A stretch of DNA of 43,327 bases from Acidobacteriaceae bacterium (GCA_030038435.1 JASHOY010000296.1:1-43327); one strand, 5' to 3'; shown: positions 1 to 8,836, counted from the first letter of the stretch. Translations and numbers: made by a program. Notes: generated by a model not told the origin, from the sequence alone.

Positions 1-225
1 TTACCCGACTTTAACCGCAAAATCATAGCATCGGCACGCGAGCCTCCGCATCATTTGAAAGCGTTCGCCAAGGCCTCTCTCCATCCCGGCGGAAGTAAAC
101 AAATAATGCCGCTCGTTACCGGTTGCGGCTCCGAGAAGTGATCGCGTCAAGCTGCCGTGCGGACTGGCGTTGGCTCCTTGATTCAGACTCGGAGGCGCAG
201 GTATCGACGGCCTTCGCCGAGCCGC
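1..225. other. Window edge, no supported gene
   Basis: No complete gene is seen here. The plus strand is open in frame 1 from the window edge to a TGA at 139-141 (46 codons), and the other two plus frames close within 30 bases. It could be the C-terminal end of a gene starting outside the window, but the encoded residues match no family I recognise. The minus strand is also free of stops in frame with the following gene, so openness alone is weak evidence. Confidence 0.2.
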
Positions 226-1296
226 TTATGCAGTGCTAATCAGGTCAAGGCGTCGGGGATTTTCCTCGATTGACAGGTCTTTGTACTCATCGAAGAGACC
301 TGAATTGTGCATCTGCAGCCCAATCGGGCCGGATTTGCCTGCCGTGGGGTCATTGAAGTCGAGCACCTCGACTGCTTTGTTGCCCACAGGTTGCGCCACA
401 GCCATGCGCGCCGTGCCTTTGCCGGCATCGGCGACGATTTCGACGCGGCTCCAGTGGTGAGGATCGAAAGACACTTTGGTGACCTCGTGGAACTCACCTC
501 TGCCTGCGTTATTTTGTCCGGGGCGATAGTCCCAGTGCCCGCCGCGGGGCACTTGAAACTGGATGCCGCCGAGCGCATCGAGCGGAATCTGGTTGGGCGC
601 GGGACGCGCGCAAAAGATGAGCACGCACGCCTGATGGTCGGGATTCCCCGAGAGGTGACGAACAGTAAACATCCAGCGAAAGCGACTATAGTTATGTGCG
701 GTGTAGATGACGCCGCGGCCGGAGCCGGTACTGGCGATCACTCCGTTTTTGGCCGTCCAACCCGGTTTAACCGGCGCTAAATCACCCGGGAATGCGTCGA
801 CCAGCAGCATGCGATTCATTTCGACCAGGCGCAGTCCCTGCGCATGGCTGTGTACCAGCTTTTCCGCTTCCGGGTGCAGATTCACGCGGGCGAAGCGGCT
901 CCTTTCATAGATCGATGGGCCCTTGATAACCGTGGTAAGACTTTTGGCAAGTGCGGAGCGCGTGGCTTTCACGTTCGCCGCATCGGAGGCATCGAAGGAC
1001 GCAATACAGGTCTTCGCAGCGTGATCGAGCAGACCGTTGAGATAAGCGGCAACAGAATTCGATTGATCCGCAACTGCCTTGACGAGCGCAGGCAAATCGA
1101 TGATGTCGCCGCTGGAAATCGACGTCTGACTGTTTTCCTGCTGGATCCAGCCGTCGAGATGCTTGCCGTTGAAGAGGACCCTTTTCTGGTCGCGGGCAGC
1201 CCATGCGGGCCAGCCAGGTAGCAAATCTAGGCCGGCGGCCATCATAGCGGTGCGCAGAAACTTCCTTCGTTCCGCAAGAACAGTCGGATCAACCAT
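226..1296 (-). CDS. DUF1080 (3-keto-disaccharide hydrolase-type) secreted protein with internal helical insert
   Basis: A 356-residue protein with an N-terminal twin-arginine-like leader (ERRKFLRTAMMAAG). DUF1080 is a concanavalin-like fold often annotated as 3-keto-disaccharide hydrolase or family-16-like hydrolase. Here the opening strand motif (LFNGKHLDGW, about residues 41-50) is separated from the remainder of the domain (from about residue 185, NGVIASTGSGRGVIYT, to the C-terminal LQMHNSGLFDEYKDL) by roughly 125 residues predicted mostly helical. The ATG at 1296 has AGGAG 7 bases upstream. It lies 52 bases behind the GH28 gene on the same strand, so the two are probably co-transcribed. 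Its role in breakdown or trimming of a glycan is inferred from the family and neighbours; the exact substrate is not visible. Confidence 0.85.
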   Translation of the reverse strand: MVDPTVLAERRKFLRTAMMAAGLDLLPGWPAWAARDQKRVLFNGKHLDGWIQQENSQTSISSGDIIDLPALVKAVADQSNSVAAYLNGLLDHAAKTCIASFDASDAANVKATRSALAKSLTTVIKGPSIYERSRFARVNLHPEAEKLVHSHAQGLRLVEMNRMLLVDAFPGDLAPVKPGWTAKNGVIASTGSGRGVIYTAHNYSRFRWMFTVRHLSGNPDHQACVLIFCARPAPNQIPLDALGGIQFQVPRGGHWDYRPGQNNAGRGEFHEVTKVSFDPHHWSRVEIVADAGKGTARMAVAQPVGNKAVEVLDFNDPTAGKSGPIGLQMHNSGLFDEYKDLSIEENPRRLDLISTA

Positions 1297-1348
1297 CAGA
1301 ATCTCCTACGGTAACCGGCGCCGCGCTGCCCCCGGTCTTCGCCGCCGG

Positions 1349-2944
1349 TCACTTCAATCTTCCCTCCTTGACGCCGCGAACCCAGCGCGTTTCTACATCT
1401 TCGCAGTCGCGCAACTCGATCACTGGCGATGATGTGGGCACTTTTACGTGAAAGAAATCTGCGCCCTCAACGTTCTGAAGCACGAATGCGGGCCGTGCAT
1501 CCGGAGTCATGGCGGCAATTTCAATTCCGCTCAACTCGATGTTGTTCACGTGGCGCAGGAAGAAACCCTGCGAAGGCATGGGGCCGAATCTCTTGGGGCC
1601 CGGATAACCGGTCTCGTTTTCCGGTGGCACGATCTCGGCATCCTGCTTTGTGCCTCCACCACGGTGCTGGATGTAGATGTCGCGCAGTTTCACGTCTCGA
1701 ATCTCATAGCCGGGAATGCCACTAAGGATGGAGCCGAATTGCGAAGCGGAGTCGGAGCAGACGATATTGCTGACCAGCACACGCTGCAACGTGCCGGGCT
1801 TAATTCCCTCCGGGCCGCGCAGACGCCGGCCCAAGCGCATGTATATCGGCGAAGTAACAATCCCGCGCATGCTGATATTGGTGATGGTGATGTCTTCCAG
1901 ATGCGCGCCGTCGACGGTCTCGAGCGCGAGGCCCTGGCAGCGGTCGAAGACGCAATTGGATATGGTGATGTTCTTGAAACCGCCGTTCGATTCCGTGCCG
2001 AACTTGATGCGGCCGGTGTGGGGGACGTGCCGAGACCCGTCGAAAGGCTTCCAGGTGCCGTCGATCATGGTGCCGTCCTGATACCAGCCGGTGACATAGC
2101 AGTTGCTGATTTCGACATTCTCCGTGGGCTTGATGTAGCCAAGCGCGTAACTGCTTTTGGGGACTATGCCGTCGTCCCAGGGCGAATTGACTGCGCAGTT
2201 GACGATGCGGACATTCTTGCAGCAATCGATGTCCATGCCGTCGCGGTTGGTGTCGATGGTCAGACCATCGATAAGGAGATTGTCGACGCCGGTGGCGAGA
2301 ATGCCAAACCATCCGCCTTTGAGAATCTGAAAATCGCGGAGGGAAACGTTGCGGCAATTCTTCAGCGCGATGGACTTGTTGCCCACGCCCTGAATGCGCC
2401 GATTGCGCGGGTTGTGGCTGTCAGGGCTGTTGCTACGCACCAGGCCGCGTCCCCAGATGCGCCCCGGGCCGTAAATGGAGATGTCATGCAGATCTACGCC
2501 CCAGATGAGGCTGTTATGCCAGTGGTTATGTCCGAAGTCCTGATAGGCCTCCCAGGGCTGCCTGGGCTCGGGGTCGTCGTAGCCGCCTGGCTGGCCTTCG
2601 GGAAGCGGGTCCGCGGCGATGATGACTGCTCCCTGATCGAGAAAGAGGGCTACGTTGCTTTTGAGGTGGATGGAATAGCAGAGATAATCTCCGGCGGGAA
2701 AGCGCACGGTGCCTCCGCCAGCAGACGCAGCTGCTTCGAGGGCGCGATTGATGGCCGGCGTGTCGATGGTTGTGCCGTCCCCCTTGGCGCCAAATGCCCG
2801 CACGTCAAAACCGGACGCGAGGCCGGAACTGATCGGCTGCTGAGCGCCGGCCTTCTCTGACATTTGTGACGCAACCGTCGCGACCGCGCCGGCCGCACCT
2901 ACGCCGGCCAACTTCAAGAACTTCCTTCGTGCCTCAAAATTCAT
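1349..2944 (-). CDS. Tat-exported GH28-family (polygalacturonase-like) glycoside hydrolase
   Basis: A 531-residue right-handed beta-helix protein. Residues 1-35 form a Tat-type leader (RRKFLKLAGVGAAGA). The pectate-lyase-superfamily opening FGAKGDGTTIDTPAIN is at about 51-66. The GH28 active-site region is recognisable as NRDGMDID (233-240) followed by WDDGIVPKS (256-264), supplying the usual aspartate trio, although the classical G-H-G histidine motif is not evident. GH28 enzymes hydrolyse galacturonan or rhamnogalacturonan linkages by inversion. The ATG at 2944 has CGGAG 6 bases upstream. A palindrome with GntR-operator spacing sits just upstream. The DUF1080 gene follows 52 bases downstream. 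Exact glycosidic specificity cannot be read from the sequence. Confidence 0.88.
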   Translation of the reverse strand: MNFEARRKFLKLAGVGAAGAVATVASQMSEKAGAQQPISSGLASGFDVRAFGAKGDGTTIDTPAINRALEAAASAGGGTVRFPAGDYLCYSIHLKSNVALFLDQGAVIIAADPLPEGQPGGYDDPEPRQPWEAYQDFGHNHWHNSLIWGVDLHDISIYGPGRIWGRGLVRSNSPDSHNPRNRRIQGVGNKSIALKNCRNVSLRDFQILKGGWFGILATGVDNLLIDGLTIDTNRDGMDIDCCKNVRIVNCAVNSPWDDGIVPKSSYALGYIKPTENVEISNCYVTGWYQDGTMIDGTWKPFDGSRHVPHTGRIKFGTESNGGFKNITISNCVFDRCQGLALETVDGAHLEDITITNISMRGIVTSPIYMRLGRRLRGPEGIKPGTLQRVLVSNIVCSDSASQFGSILSGIPGYEIRDVKLRDIYIQHRGGGTKQDAEIVPPENETGYPGPKRFGPMPSQGFFLRHVNNIELSGIEIAAMTPDARPAFVLQNVEGADFFHVKVPTSSPVIELRDCEDVETRWVRGVKEGRLK

Positions 2945-2958
2945 CTTTTCTCCGTTTG

Positions 2959-2971
2959 GTGGTTAGACCAC
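2959..2971. promoter_or_regulatory. GTGGT-N3-ACCAC palindrome, GntR-type operator candidate
   Basis: Perfect 5-bp arms (GTGGT at 2959-2963, ACCAC at 2967-2971) separated by TAG; on the coding strand it reads GTGGTCTAACCAC. The TGGT-N3-ACCA core is the spacing typical of FadR-subfamily GntR regulators, many of which sense uronates. It lies 15 bases upstream of the GH28 start, well placed to repress. No GntR gene is in the window. Confidence 0.45.
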
Positions 2972-3039
2972 TTAGAATCGCGATTTAAGCCCGTATGGTG
3001 CTTATTGGGTCCTTGAGTAAATCAGATCGATGCCGGCTT

Positions 3040-4779
3040 CTAGGTGACGTTGTTCAGTTTGACGGCGTCAGCCGATGCGCCGGCCTTGAAGATGGCTGGC
3101 GACGAGGCTTTCGACAGATCACCGCCATCGACGATGATGTTTGCGTTGTCCGCGCCTTCCACATCCAGAAACGGCGAGGAGGGCGTGAGCACGCGCGTGG
3201 CGGAGAGCAGCACCTGTTTGCAATCGGTCATGCGTATCACCGATTCAGCCTGCAGATTGCCCTCGACGCTGAAGCCGTTGAAGGCAACGTCTTCGGCATG
3301 GTCGAGAACCACGGCCGGCCGCAGATCGGGTGTCGCTGTCTGGAAGCGTACGTTGGAGAGGGTGACGCCTTTTACATTGCGGGCATAGAGGCCGTAGGCG
3401 GGGATCGGCCCGAGTTCGAAATACTCTCCGAAAACCTGCGGAACATCACGTCGCGCGCCCTCTTCGGCTGTGCCGCCGCCACCGAAGCTGAGGTGTACAT
3501 CGCTGAAGGAGATGTTCTCAATCACCGCGCCGTTAACCGAGTTGAGCACGATGGCCGAATGCGCTTCGCCCGGTCGCAGGCCCACATGCAGGTCCGATTC
3601 CGGCAGGGTTGTTGCGGGACTGGTGGTCACCGTGCCATGAATGTGACTGAAGGAAATGTCACGCACTACGACGGGCGGAAATTCCTGGCCGCTGCGCGAT
3701 TTCGTCGCGCCCACGCTGATGCTGATGGGGCCTGTAACCTGGTCGAGCACGATGTCAGAGAACGAAATGTTTTCAAACCGCGAGCCGGGGTCGCCCTGAA
3801 ATTTGAACGGGCATCCATCCACGACGCTGAGCACGCAATTTGCGACCGCGATGTTGCCGGCATGGCCGCCGCCAAAGCGGAAAACCGACCAGCGCGTGCT
3901 GAAAAAGCAGTTGGTGACCGTGATATTGCGGCAGGAACCAAACATGGCGCAGGCATCGTCGCCACAAAGCACAACGCAGTTGCTCACCGTGGCGTACTCA
4001 CAACTTATGAAGTGGAAGCCGTCGTTGTTGCTGTTGACGCGGCTGTGAATGTAGATGTTTTCCATGTGAAGCCGCTTGCTCTCGATGGGCCGGATGCAGT
4101 GGAAGGCGCAGTTGATGAGGCTGATGTTGCTTACGGTCACGTCTTCGCACTGATAAAGCAGGACGAAATAGGGTCGCTGCGGCCCGCGCAGGCCACTGGG
4201 CGCCATCACGCCATGCTGCGGCGAACGGAATTGCGCCCCCTGGCCGTTGATTGTGCCCGGCCCTTCGATGCGGATGTTGGTCTGCTTGACGGCGAACAGC
4301 AGAGCCCAGTTGCCGTCACGCAGGGTAGTGTCGCCGGTGAGCGGAATGGCATCGACGGCGTGATACTGCTTGCCGTCGGCGCTGCCCAGCAGCGTGCCGC
4401 CGGCCGCGATGTGCAGCGTGACATTGCTCTTCAGTTCCGTGGCGCCGATGACGAAGGTTCCTGCGGGAATCAGCACCGTGCCGCCGCCGTCCTTGTTGCA
4501 GGCGTCGATGGCTGCCTGAAGAGCGGCCGTGTCGATCGTCTTGCCGTCACCCTGGGCGCCGTGGTCGCGGATGTTGTAAACCTTGGTGCCGGCATCGACA
4601 GATGTTGCTTCGGGCTTGTTCTCAGATTTATGCTCGGACTTGCGTTTAGCTTCTGCTGGTTTTCCGTCCAGCATGGCCGCGGCGATGACCGCCCCGGTGG
4701 CTGGCAGCGCCATTTTCCCAAGCCATTCGCGCCGCGACAGCAGAGAAGTCCCGGCTGTTCCTTCGTCTGGATTCTTCAA
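3040..4779 (-). CDS. Exported GH28-like right-handed beta-helix protein
   Basis: A beta-helix protein of about 579 residues from the chosen start. An ATG exists at 4821, but that codon lies inside a perfect inverted repeat that looks like an operator. A TTG at 4779 has AAGGGGG 6 bases upstream, so I place the start there. The leader (LLSRREWLGKMALPATG) is Tat-like and is followed by a charged Lys/Glu linker. The fold begins with DHGAQGDGKTIDTAA, and the GH28 core appears as SNNDGFHFIS followed by CGDDACAMFGS. Many short repeats of the type NISFSDV mark the helix coils through to the C terminus. It probably attacks a uronic-acid polysaccharide together with the neighbouring GH28 enzyme, but the key catalytic residues are less canonical and it might be a lyase or a non-catalytic binder. 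Confidence 0.82.
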   Translation of the reverse strand: MKNPDEGTAGTSLLSRREWLGKMALPATGAVIAAAMLDGKPAEAKRKSEHKSENKPEATSVDAGTKVYNIRDHGAQGDGKTIDTAALQAAIDACNKDGGGTVLIPAGTFVIGATELKSNVTLHIAAGGTLLGSADGKQYHAVDAIPLTGDTTLRDGNWALLFAVKQTNIRIEGPGTINGQGAQFRSPQHGVMAPSGLRGPQRPYFVLLYQCEDVTVSNISLINCAFHCIRPIESKRLHMENIYIHSRVNSNNDGFHFISCEYATVSNCVVLCGDDACAMFGSCRNITVTNCFFSTRWSVFRFGGGHAGNIAVANCVLSVVDGCPFKFQGDPGSRFENISFSDIVLDQVTGPISISVGATKSRSGQEFPPVVVRDISFSHIHGTVTTSPATTLPESDLHVGLRPGEAHSAIVLNSVNGAVIENISFSDVHLSFGGGGTAEEGARRDVPQVFGEYFELGPIPAYGLYARNVKGVTLSNVRFQTATPDLRPAVVLDHAEDVAFNGFSVEGNLQAESVIRMTDCKQVLLSATRVLTPSSPFLDVEGADNANIIVDGGDLSKASSPAIFKAGASADAVKLNNVT

Positions 4780-4805
4780 TGGATTCCCCCTTAGATGCTG
4801 AAGAA

Positions 4806-4821
4806 ATGTATCGGGATACAT
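4806..4821. promoter_or_regulatory. LacI-type operator candidate, perfect 7-bp arms
   Basis: ATGTATC (4806-4812), GG, then GATACAT (4815-4821): a perfect inverted repeat with a 2-bp centre. The arms match those of the sites at 6141-6156, 10066-10081 and 10369-10384. It lies 27 bases upstream of the preferred TTG start of the GH28-like gene, where a repressor could block transcription. Binding by the LacI protein at 8972-10009 is inferred. Confidence 0.6.
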
Positions 4822-4919
4822 CCGGCCACCAGTCTATACCCCCCATGCCTCTGCTGCGCAACAACGATGCCAGCGACGCCTGAACCTGGCGGCGGGAACG
4901 CGAAGCCGACGGCGATTGT

Positions 4920-6032
4920 TCAATGTTCCGGCCGGGCTAACACTCTTTTCACCACCGCAAGATGGTGAACACCCGGCGGCAGGCCTCCCAGATACATGTA
5001 GCTGAGAGAGGTGGCCTGCCGGAGCAGAGCCGCGAGCCCAGGATCGGGAAAGCGCTGCTCCCAGATCACGCCCCAGCTGATTTGCTCGGCGGCAGGCGCC
5101 CCGTCAGGCGCGTCCTGGGCTATACCAGTGGCCTTTACGAAGAACTGGTTGTTATGAAGCCCCAGCACACACAGACGCTCCAACCTGGCCAGTGCATGAT
5201 CGCCCTCGGCAAAAAGGTCCAGCCCATTCACCGCTCCGAAGTCGGCGAGATAGACGAGCGGCGCCAGGGCGTAGAGGTGGTAGTGCAGAGCGCGCCGGCC
5301 GCGTCTCATCTCCAGCGGCATCGAGCCATCCGGCTCAATCTGCGCGATGCCGGTCCGATAAGTGGAAACTCCCCAGTCGAAGAATTCCTGGTTCCCGGCC
5401 GCGATTCCAGCGGCACTGGCTTCAACGCCCGCCCAATAGAGATGGTTATTCCGGGCATGGGTCCTGGCATAGAAACCTTGTGTCTGATGCACCACCTGGA
5501 CGATCCACGGCAGAACCAGCCTCCGCGCTTCCGGCGTCTCCTGGCCGCTGCCCGCGAGCTTAAGCCAGGAAATCGCAATCGCGCCGATTACCCAGCCCTG
5601 AACATAATAGGCCTGCCGCGACGACATCCGGCCGGTAAAGACGCCATCGCGAGCCCCAGCCTCCATGTGCTGAAGCGCGCAAGCAGCTGCCTCCCGGCTG
5701 CCTGTAGACCTCCAGAAATCCGAGGCATTCACAATCTCCTGTCCGAGTTTCTTATACGGGCCGGAAGTCCTGGCGTAGGCTGCCATCTTTGCCGGGTCAA
5801 TGATTGAGGACCTCGCATCGGAATAGAATCCACTAGTGGTTAGATTCGGGGAGAGATGAACAACTGGAGGACAGGTATAGGGAATATTGCTCGGTGTGAC
5901 CGTATAGCTGCTCCAAGGAGAACGCAATGAAGCATGCGCCGAACCCATGCAACTCGCCAGAAAGAAAGAAACAAGCGCCAATCGGCGCAGCGGAGATCCG
6001 ATCCTACTCCAATTGTCAGACATAATCCTCAC
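4920..6032 (-). CDS. AlgL-like polysaccharide lyase, family PL5
   Basis: A 370-residue secreted protein with a cleavable leader ending near SCMGSAHA. The (alpha/alpha)-barrel signature of Pseudomonas AlgL is clear. RNNHLYW (about 194-200) supplies the catalytic Asn-His pair. A basic run RRGRRALHYHLYA (243-255) supplies the conserved Arg and the catalytic Tyr. PL5 enzymes cleave mannuronan or glucuronan by beta-elimination. The N-terminal part also matches the family (FYSDARSSIID resembles the region around the AlgL N terminus). The frame opens with GTG at 6032; an ATG at 6023 is equally plausible and both leave the signal peptide intact. It is divergent from the beta-helix gene at 6245, with an operator candidate between them. 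There are no alginate biosynthesis genes nearby, so a degradative role on an external glycan is more likely than a periplasmic clearing role. Confidence 0.85.
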   Translation of the reverse strand: MRIMSDNWSRIGSPLRRLALVSFFLASCMGSAHASLRSPWSSYTVTPSNIPYTCPPVVHLSPNLTTSGFYSDARSSIIDPAKMAAYARTSGPYKKLGQEIVNASDFWRSTGSREAAACALQHMEAGARDGVFTGRMSSRQAYYVQGWVIGAIAISWLKLAGSGQETPEARRLVLPWIVQVVHQTQGFYARTHARNNHLYWAGVEASAAGIAAGNQEFFDWGVSTYRTGIAQIEPDGSMPLEMRRGRRALHYHLYALAPLVYLADFGAVNGLDLFAEGDHALARLERLCVLGLHNNQFFVKATGIAQDAPDGAPAAEQISWGVIWEQRFPDPGLAALLRQATSLSYMYLGGLPPGVHHLAVVKRVLARPEH

Positions 6033-6140
6033 AAGGGCGAAGAAATGGACGGTATAGTGTAAGCCCGGCTACTGCCAATTGCGGCGGCGATTCCAATTGC
6101 GTGAGATCAAAGCGCGATACCTAACTTGTCACACACGAAA

Positions 6141-6156
6141 GTGTATCCGTATACTC
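6141..6156. promoter_or_regulatory. LacI-type operator candidate in divergent promoter region
   Basis: GTGTATCCGTATACTC is a near-palindrome centred on CG (6148-6149), matching GTAT-N4-ATAC in the sites at 10066-10081 and 10369-10384. It lies between the divergent PL5 lyase and beta-helix genes, so a single bound repressor could control both. Confidence 0.5.
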
Positions 6157-6244
6157 TTGCCAGCGCAATTTTGAGTTTGCGGCTCTGCGCTCTTGCGCCA
6201 CCGTGCTTGTCCGAATGAAACTGGAGGTTGGTCTGTCTTTAAAA

Positions 6245-8836
6245 ATGCCTACCCACAAATCTTCACATCTCATTTTTGCCAGTCTTATTGCCTTCTCTGC
6301 GTTTACGCCGCTTGCCACCGCACAAGTCTACATCTCACCGCACGGATCTGACTCCCAGCCCGGCACCACAGAAAGACCAGTTCTCACCTTGCGGCATGCG
6401 CTGGAGCTGAGCCGCGCGTCAGGAGACGCTCCAATTTTTCTCGAAGGTGGCACATACAGGATGACTGCGCCACTGATGCTCACGGCTGCGGATTCCGGGG
6501 CGCCGGGTCATGACCGCCTCATTGCCGCGGCGCCGGGCGCACATCCTGTGCTCAGCGGAGCGGTGCGTATTACAGGATGGAAAGAAGTCAATGCGGCAAA
6601 GAACCTATGGGCCGCACCTGTGCCTGTCTCGGTGAGAAATTCTCTGCAGCTCTACGTGAACGGCGTGCGGGCGTTTCGTACCCGCGGTCGAGCGCCTGTG
6701 GTTCTTACGGAAACCCGCACCGGCTATCTGGCGGCGACCGACGCCATGGCGCATTGGAAGAATCCCTCTGACATAGAGTTCGTCTACACCGGCGGTAACG
6801 ACCTTTGGTCGGAACGTTCGGAGGGGCTGGGAGCGTGGACGCAGCCGGAATGCCCGGTGCAGTCGATCGTGGGCCGGCAGATCACCATGGCCCAGCCGTG
6901 CTGGGACAACTCCACCAAGAGGGTGATGCTGCCGAATGGAGCACGCACTGCGAACCTGGTCGGCCCCATGAGCGTGGGCAAGCAACCGGAATATGTGGAA
7001 AATGCCTACGAATTGCTGGGGACGCCGGGACAGTGGTATCTCGACCGGCCGGAGCACCTGGTCTATTATGTTCCGCGCCCGGGCGAGAACCTTGCCACCG
7101 CCGACGTCGAGATGCCGGTGTTGCAGACCTTAGTGGAGGGCAACGGAACCGCGGCCGATCCTGTCCAGAACATCGTGATTCGTGGCATTCAGTTCTCGTA
7201 TGCCACATGGCTGGGCCCCAGCGGCCCCAACGGATTCTCTGAGATCCAGGCGAATTACCAGGTTACGGGGCCGGATGGTTATTCGCGCCAGGCGCTCTGT
7301 CACTTTGTTCCGAACGGCGCGTGCCCTTTCGGCGCCTGGACTCCGGCGCCCGGCAACCTCGAGTTTCACTACGCTCATCACCTCCAGTTTCTCAACGATG
7401 ATTTTGTGCATCTGGGAGCAGCCGGACTTTCACTCGGCGACGGGGCTCAAGATGATTTAGTGCAGGGCTGCCTGTTTGCCGATATCTCCGGTAATGGCCT
7501 CGATCTCGGCGGAGTGGATCAGCCTCTCGCTGCAGTTGCTGAGTTTACTTCGGGGAATCACATCGACGACAACTTGTTTCGCGACGTGGGAGCGCAATAC
7601 CGCGGCGGGATTCCTATCGTTGTGGGCTATGCCCGCGATACGGTGATTGCCCACAACGAAATCGATCACATTCCGTATGCCGCTATTTCCATGGGCTGGG
7701 GCGGATGGCCCGACAAGATCCATCAGGCAGGCCAGGCCAATAACTCCGCCGGAAACGTTGTGCGCAACAATCGCATTCACGACCTGATGCTGGTGCTGGC
7801 GGACGGGGGCGGTATCTATACGCAGGGTCTTACGGGTCCAGATCTGGCTGACGGCGAGAAGGTGACAGGCAATGTGGTCTATGACCAGTTCAGCTCCGGC
7901 CACGCCATCTACACCGACAACGGCTCTTCGATGATCACGATTCAAGGTAATGTGATCTTTCATACAAACATGGATAACTGGGGCAGCCGCCATCATGACT
8001 ATTACGGTGGGCAAGACGGCAGCGATTTCGATCCCCTGGATGTCGAGGGAAATTACTGGCAACAAGGCGACGAGAACTCATCGAAAAAGAACGTGACGGT
8101 CAGCGGAAATCACCTGATCGACGCCTTATCGCAGGCCCCGCAATCCATACTGGAGAATGCCGGCTTGCAGCCGCCGTGGAAGACAGCGCTGGAACGGCGT
8201 TATGCGCGCGTCATGCCGCAGAGTGCTCCGGAACCGCCCAGCCGGGTGGCGGTCGCGGCCGGGAACGGCATAGCGTACGTCACCTTTAGTCCGCCGGTGA
8301 ACAATGGCGGAGCCGCCGTGAGTTCGTACACGGTCACGGCATCGACAGGCACGACGGTCCATATGTCCGCGAACCAATTTAACAAGTTCGCCTATTTGCG
8401 TTTTCCCGGGCTGCGCAACGGCGAGCCGGTCACTTTCACAGTGGAGGCAGCCAATGCCAACGGGACGAGCGAACCTTCACTGCCGTCTTGCGCGGTGACG
8501 CCCCAGCAGCAGGCAGTCCAACTGCCCGGCGCGCCGGCCGCAGTATCCGCGTATCCGGGTGATCACGGAATGGTCAGTATTCACTTCAAAGCTCCCATGA
8601 ACGAGCAACGCCGCGGGGATTACAGCCCTGTCACTGCCTATTTGGTGACGGCGCAGCCGGGCGATCATAAGGTCATCCTCACAGGACGCAATATTCTCAC
8701 TCTTCCCAGCACACGGCACACAACCTTCAATGTGATTTCCGGTCTGAAGCCCGGTACCTACACCTTTGCCGTGCAGGCTGTGGACGAGGCTGGAGCAGGT
8801 GCCGCGACGCTTACCGGACCGATCGTAGTGCATTGA
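6245..8836 (+). CDS. Secreted right-handed beta-helix glycan-active protein with two C-terminal FN3-like domains
   Basis: About 863 residues from the ATG at 6245, chosen because a standard Sec signal (LIFASLIAFSAFTPLATA) begins directly after it. In-frame GTG 6203 and ATG 6215 would add an unneeded extension. After the signal, YISPHGSDSQPGT and LEGGTYRM mark the start of a beta-helix of the type seen in GH141-like and related proteins, with repeating NNRIHD, NVVYDQ and NVIFHTN coils up to about residue 650. The last 200 residues hold two fibronectin-III-like units, beginning near PEPPSRVAVAAGNG and LPGAPAAVSAYPGD and ending in typical TFAVQAVDEAG strands. The enzymatic reaction is not established. 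Position and shared operator suggest it works with the PL5 and GH27 enzymes on the same polysaccharide. Confidence 0.85.
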   Translation: MPTHKSSHLIFASLIAFSAFTPLATAQVYISPHGSDSQPGTTERPVLTLRHALELSRASGDAPIFLEGGTYRMTAPLMLTAADSGAPGHDRLIAAAPGAHPVLSGAVRITGWKEVNAAKNLWAAPVPVSVRNSLQLYVNGVRAFRTRGRAPVVLTETRTGYLAATDAMAHWKNPSDIEFVYTGGNDLWSERSEGLGAWTQPECPVQSIVGRQITMAQPCWDNSTKRVMLPNGARTANLVGPMSVGKQPEYVENAYELLGTPGQWYLDRPEHLVYYVPRPGENLATADVEMPVLQTLVEGNGTAADPVQNIVIRGIQFSYATWLGPSGPNGFSEIQANYQVTGPDGYSRQALCHFVPNGACPFGAWTPAPGNLEFHYAHHLQFLNDDFVHLGAAGLSLGDGAQDDLVQGCLFADISGNGLDLGGVDQPLAAVAEFTSGNHIDDNLFRDVGAQYRGGIPIVVGYARDTVIAHNEIDHIPYAAISMGWGGWPDKIHQAGQANNSAGNVVRNNRIHDLMLVLADGGGIYTQGLTGPDLADGEKVTGNVVYDQFSSGHAIYTDNGSSMITIQGNVIFHTNMDNWGSRHHDYYGGQDGSDFDPLDVEGNYWQQGDENSSKKNVTVSGNHLIDALSQAPQSILENAGLQPPWKTALERRYARVMPQSAPEPPSRVAVAAGNGIAYVTFSPPVNNGGAAVSSYTVTASTGTTVHMSANQFNKFAYLRFPGLRNGEPVTFTVEAANANGTSEPSLPSCAVTPQQQAVQLPGAPAAVSAYPGDHGMVSIHFKAPMNEQRRGDYSPVTAYLVTAQPGDHKVILTGRNILTLPSTRHTTFNVISGLKPGTYTFAVQAVDEAGAGAATLTGPIVVH

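Noticed and set aside
1448..2860. Long plus-strand open frame of 470 codons opposite the GH28 gene
   Set aside because: It is antisense to a gene with clear GH28 motifs and has no recognisable domain; GC-rich DNA commonly leaves such frames open.
2995..4794. Plus-strand open frame of 599 codons opposite the second GH28-like gene
   Set aside because: Antisense to a well supported beta-helix gene. Its composition, rich in His, Arg, Val and Ala, is typical of a shadow frame.
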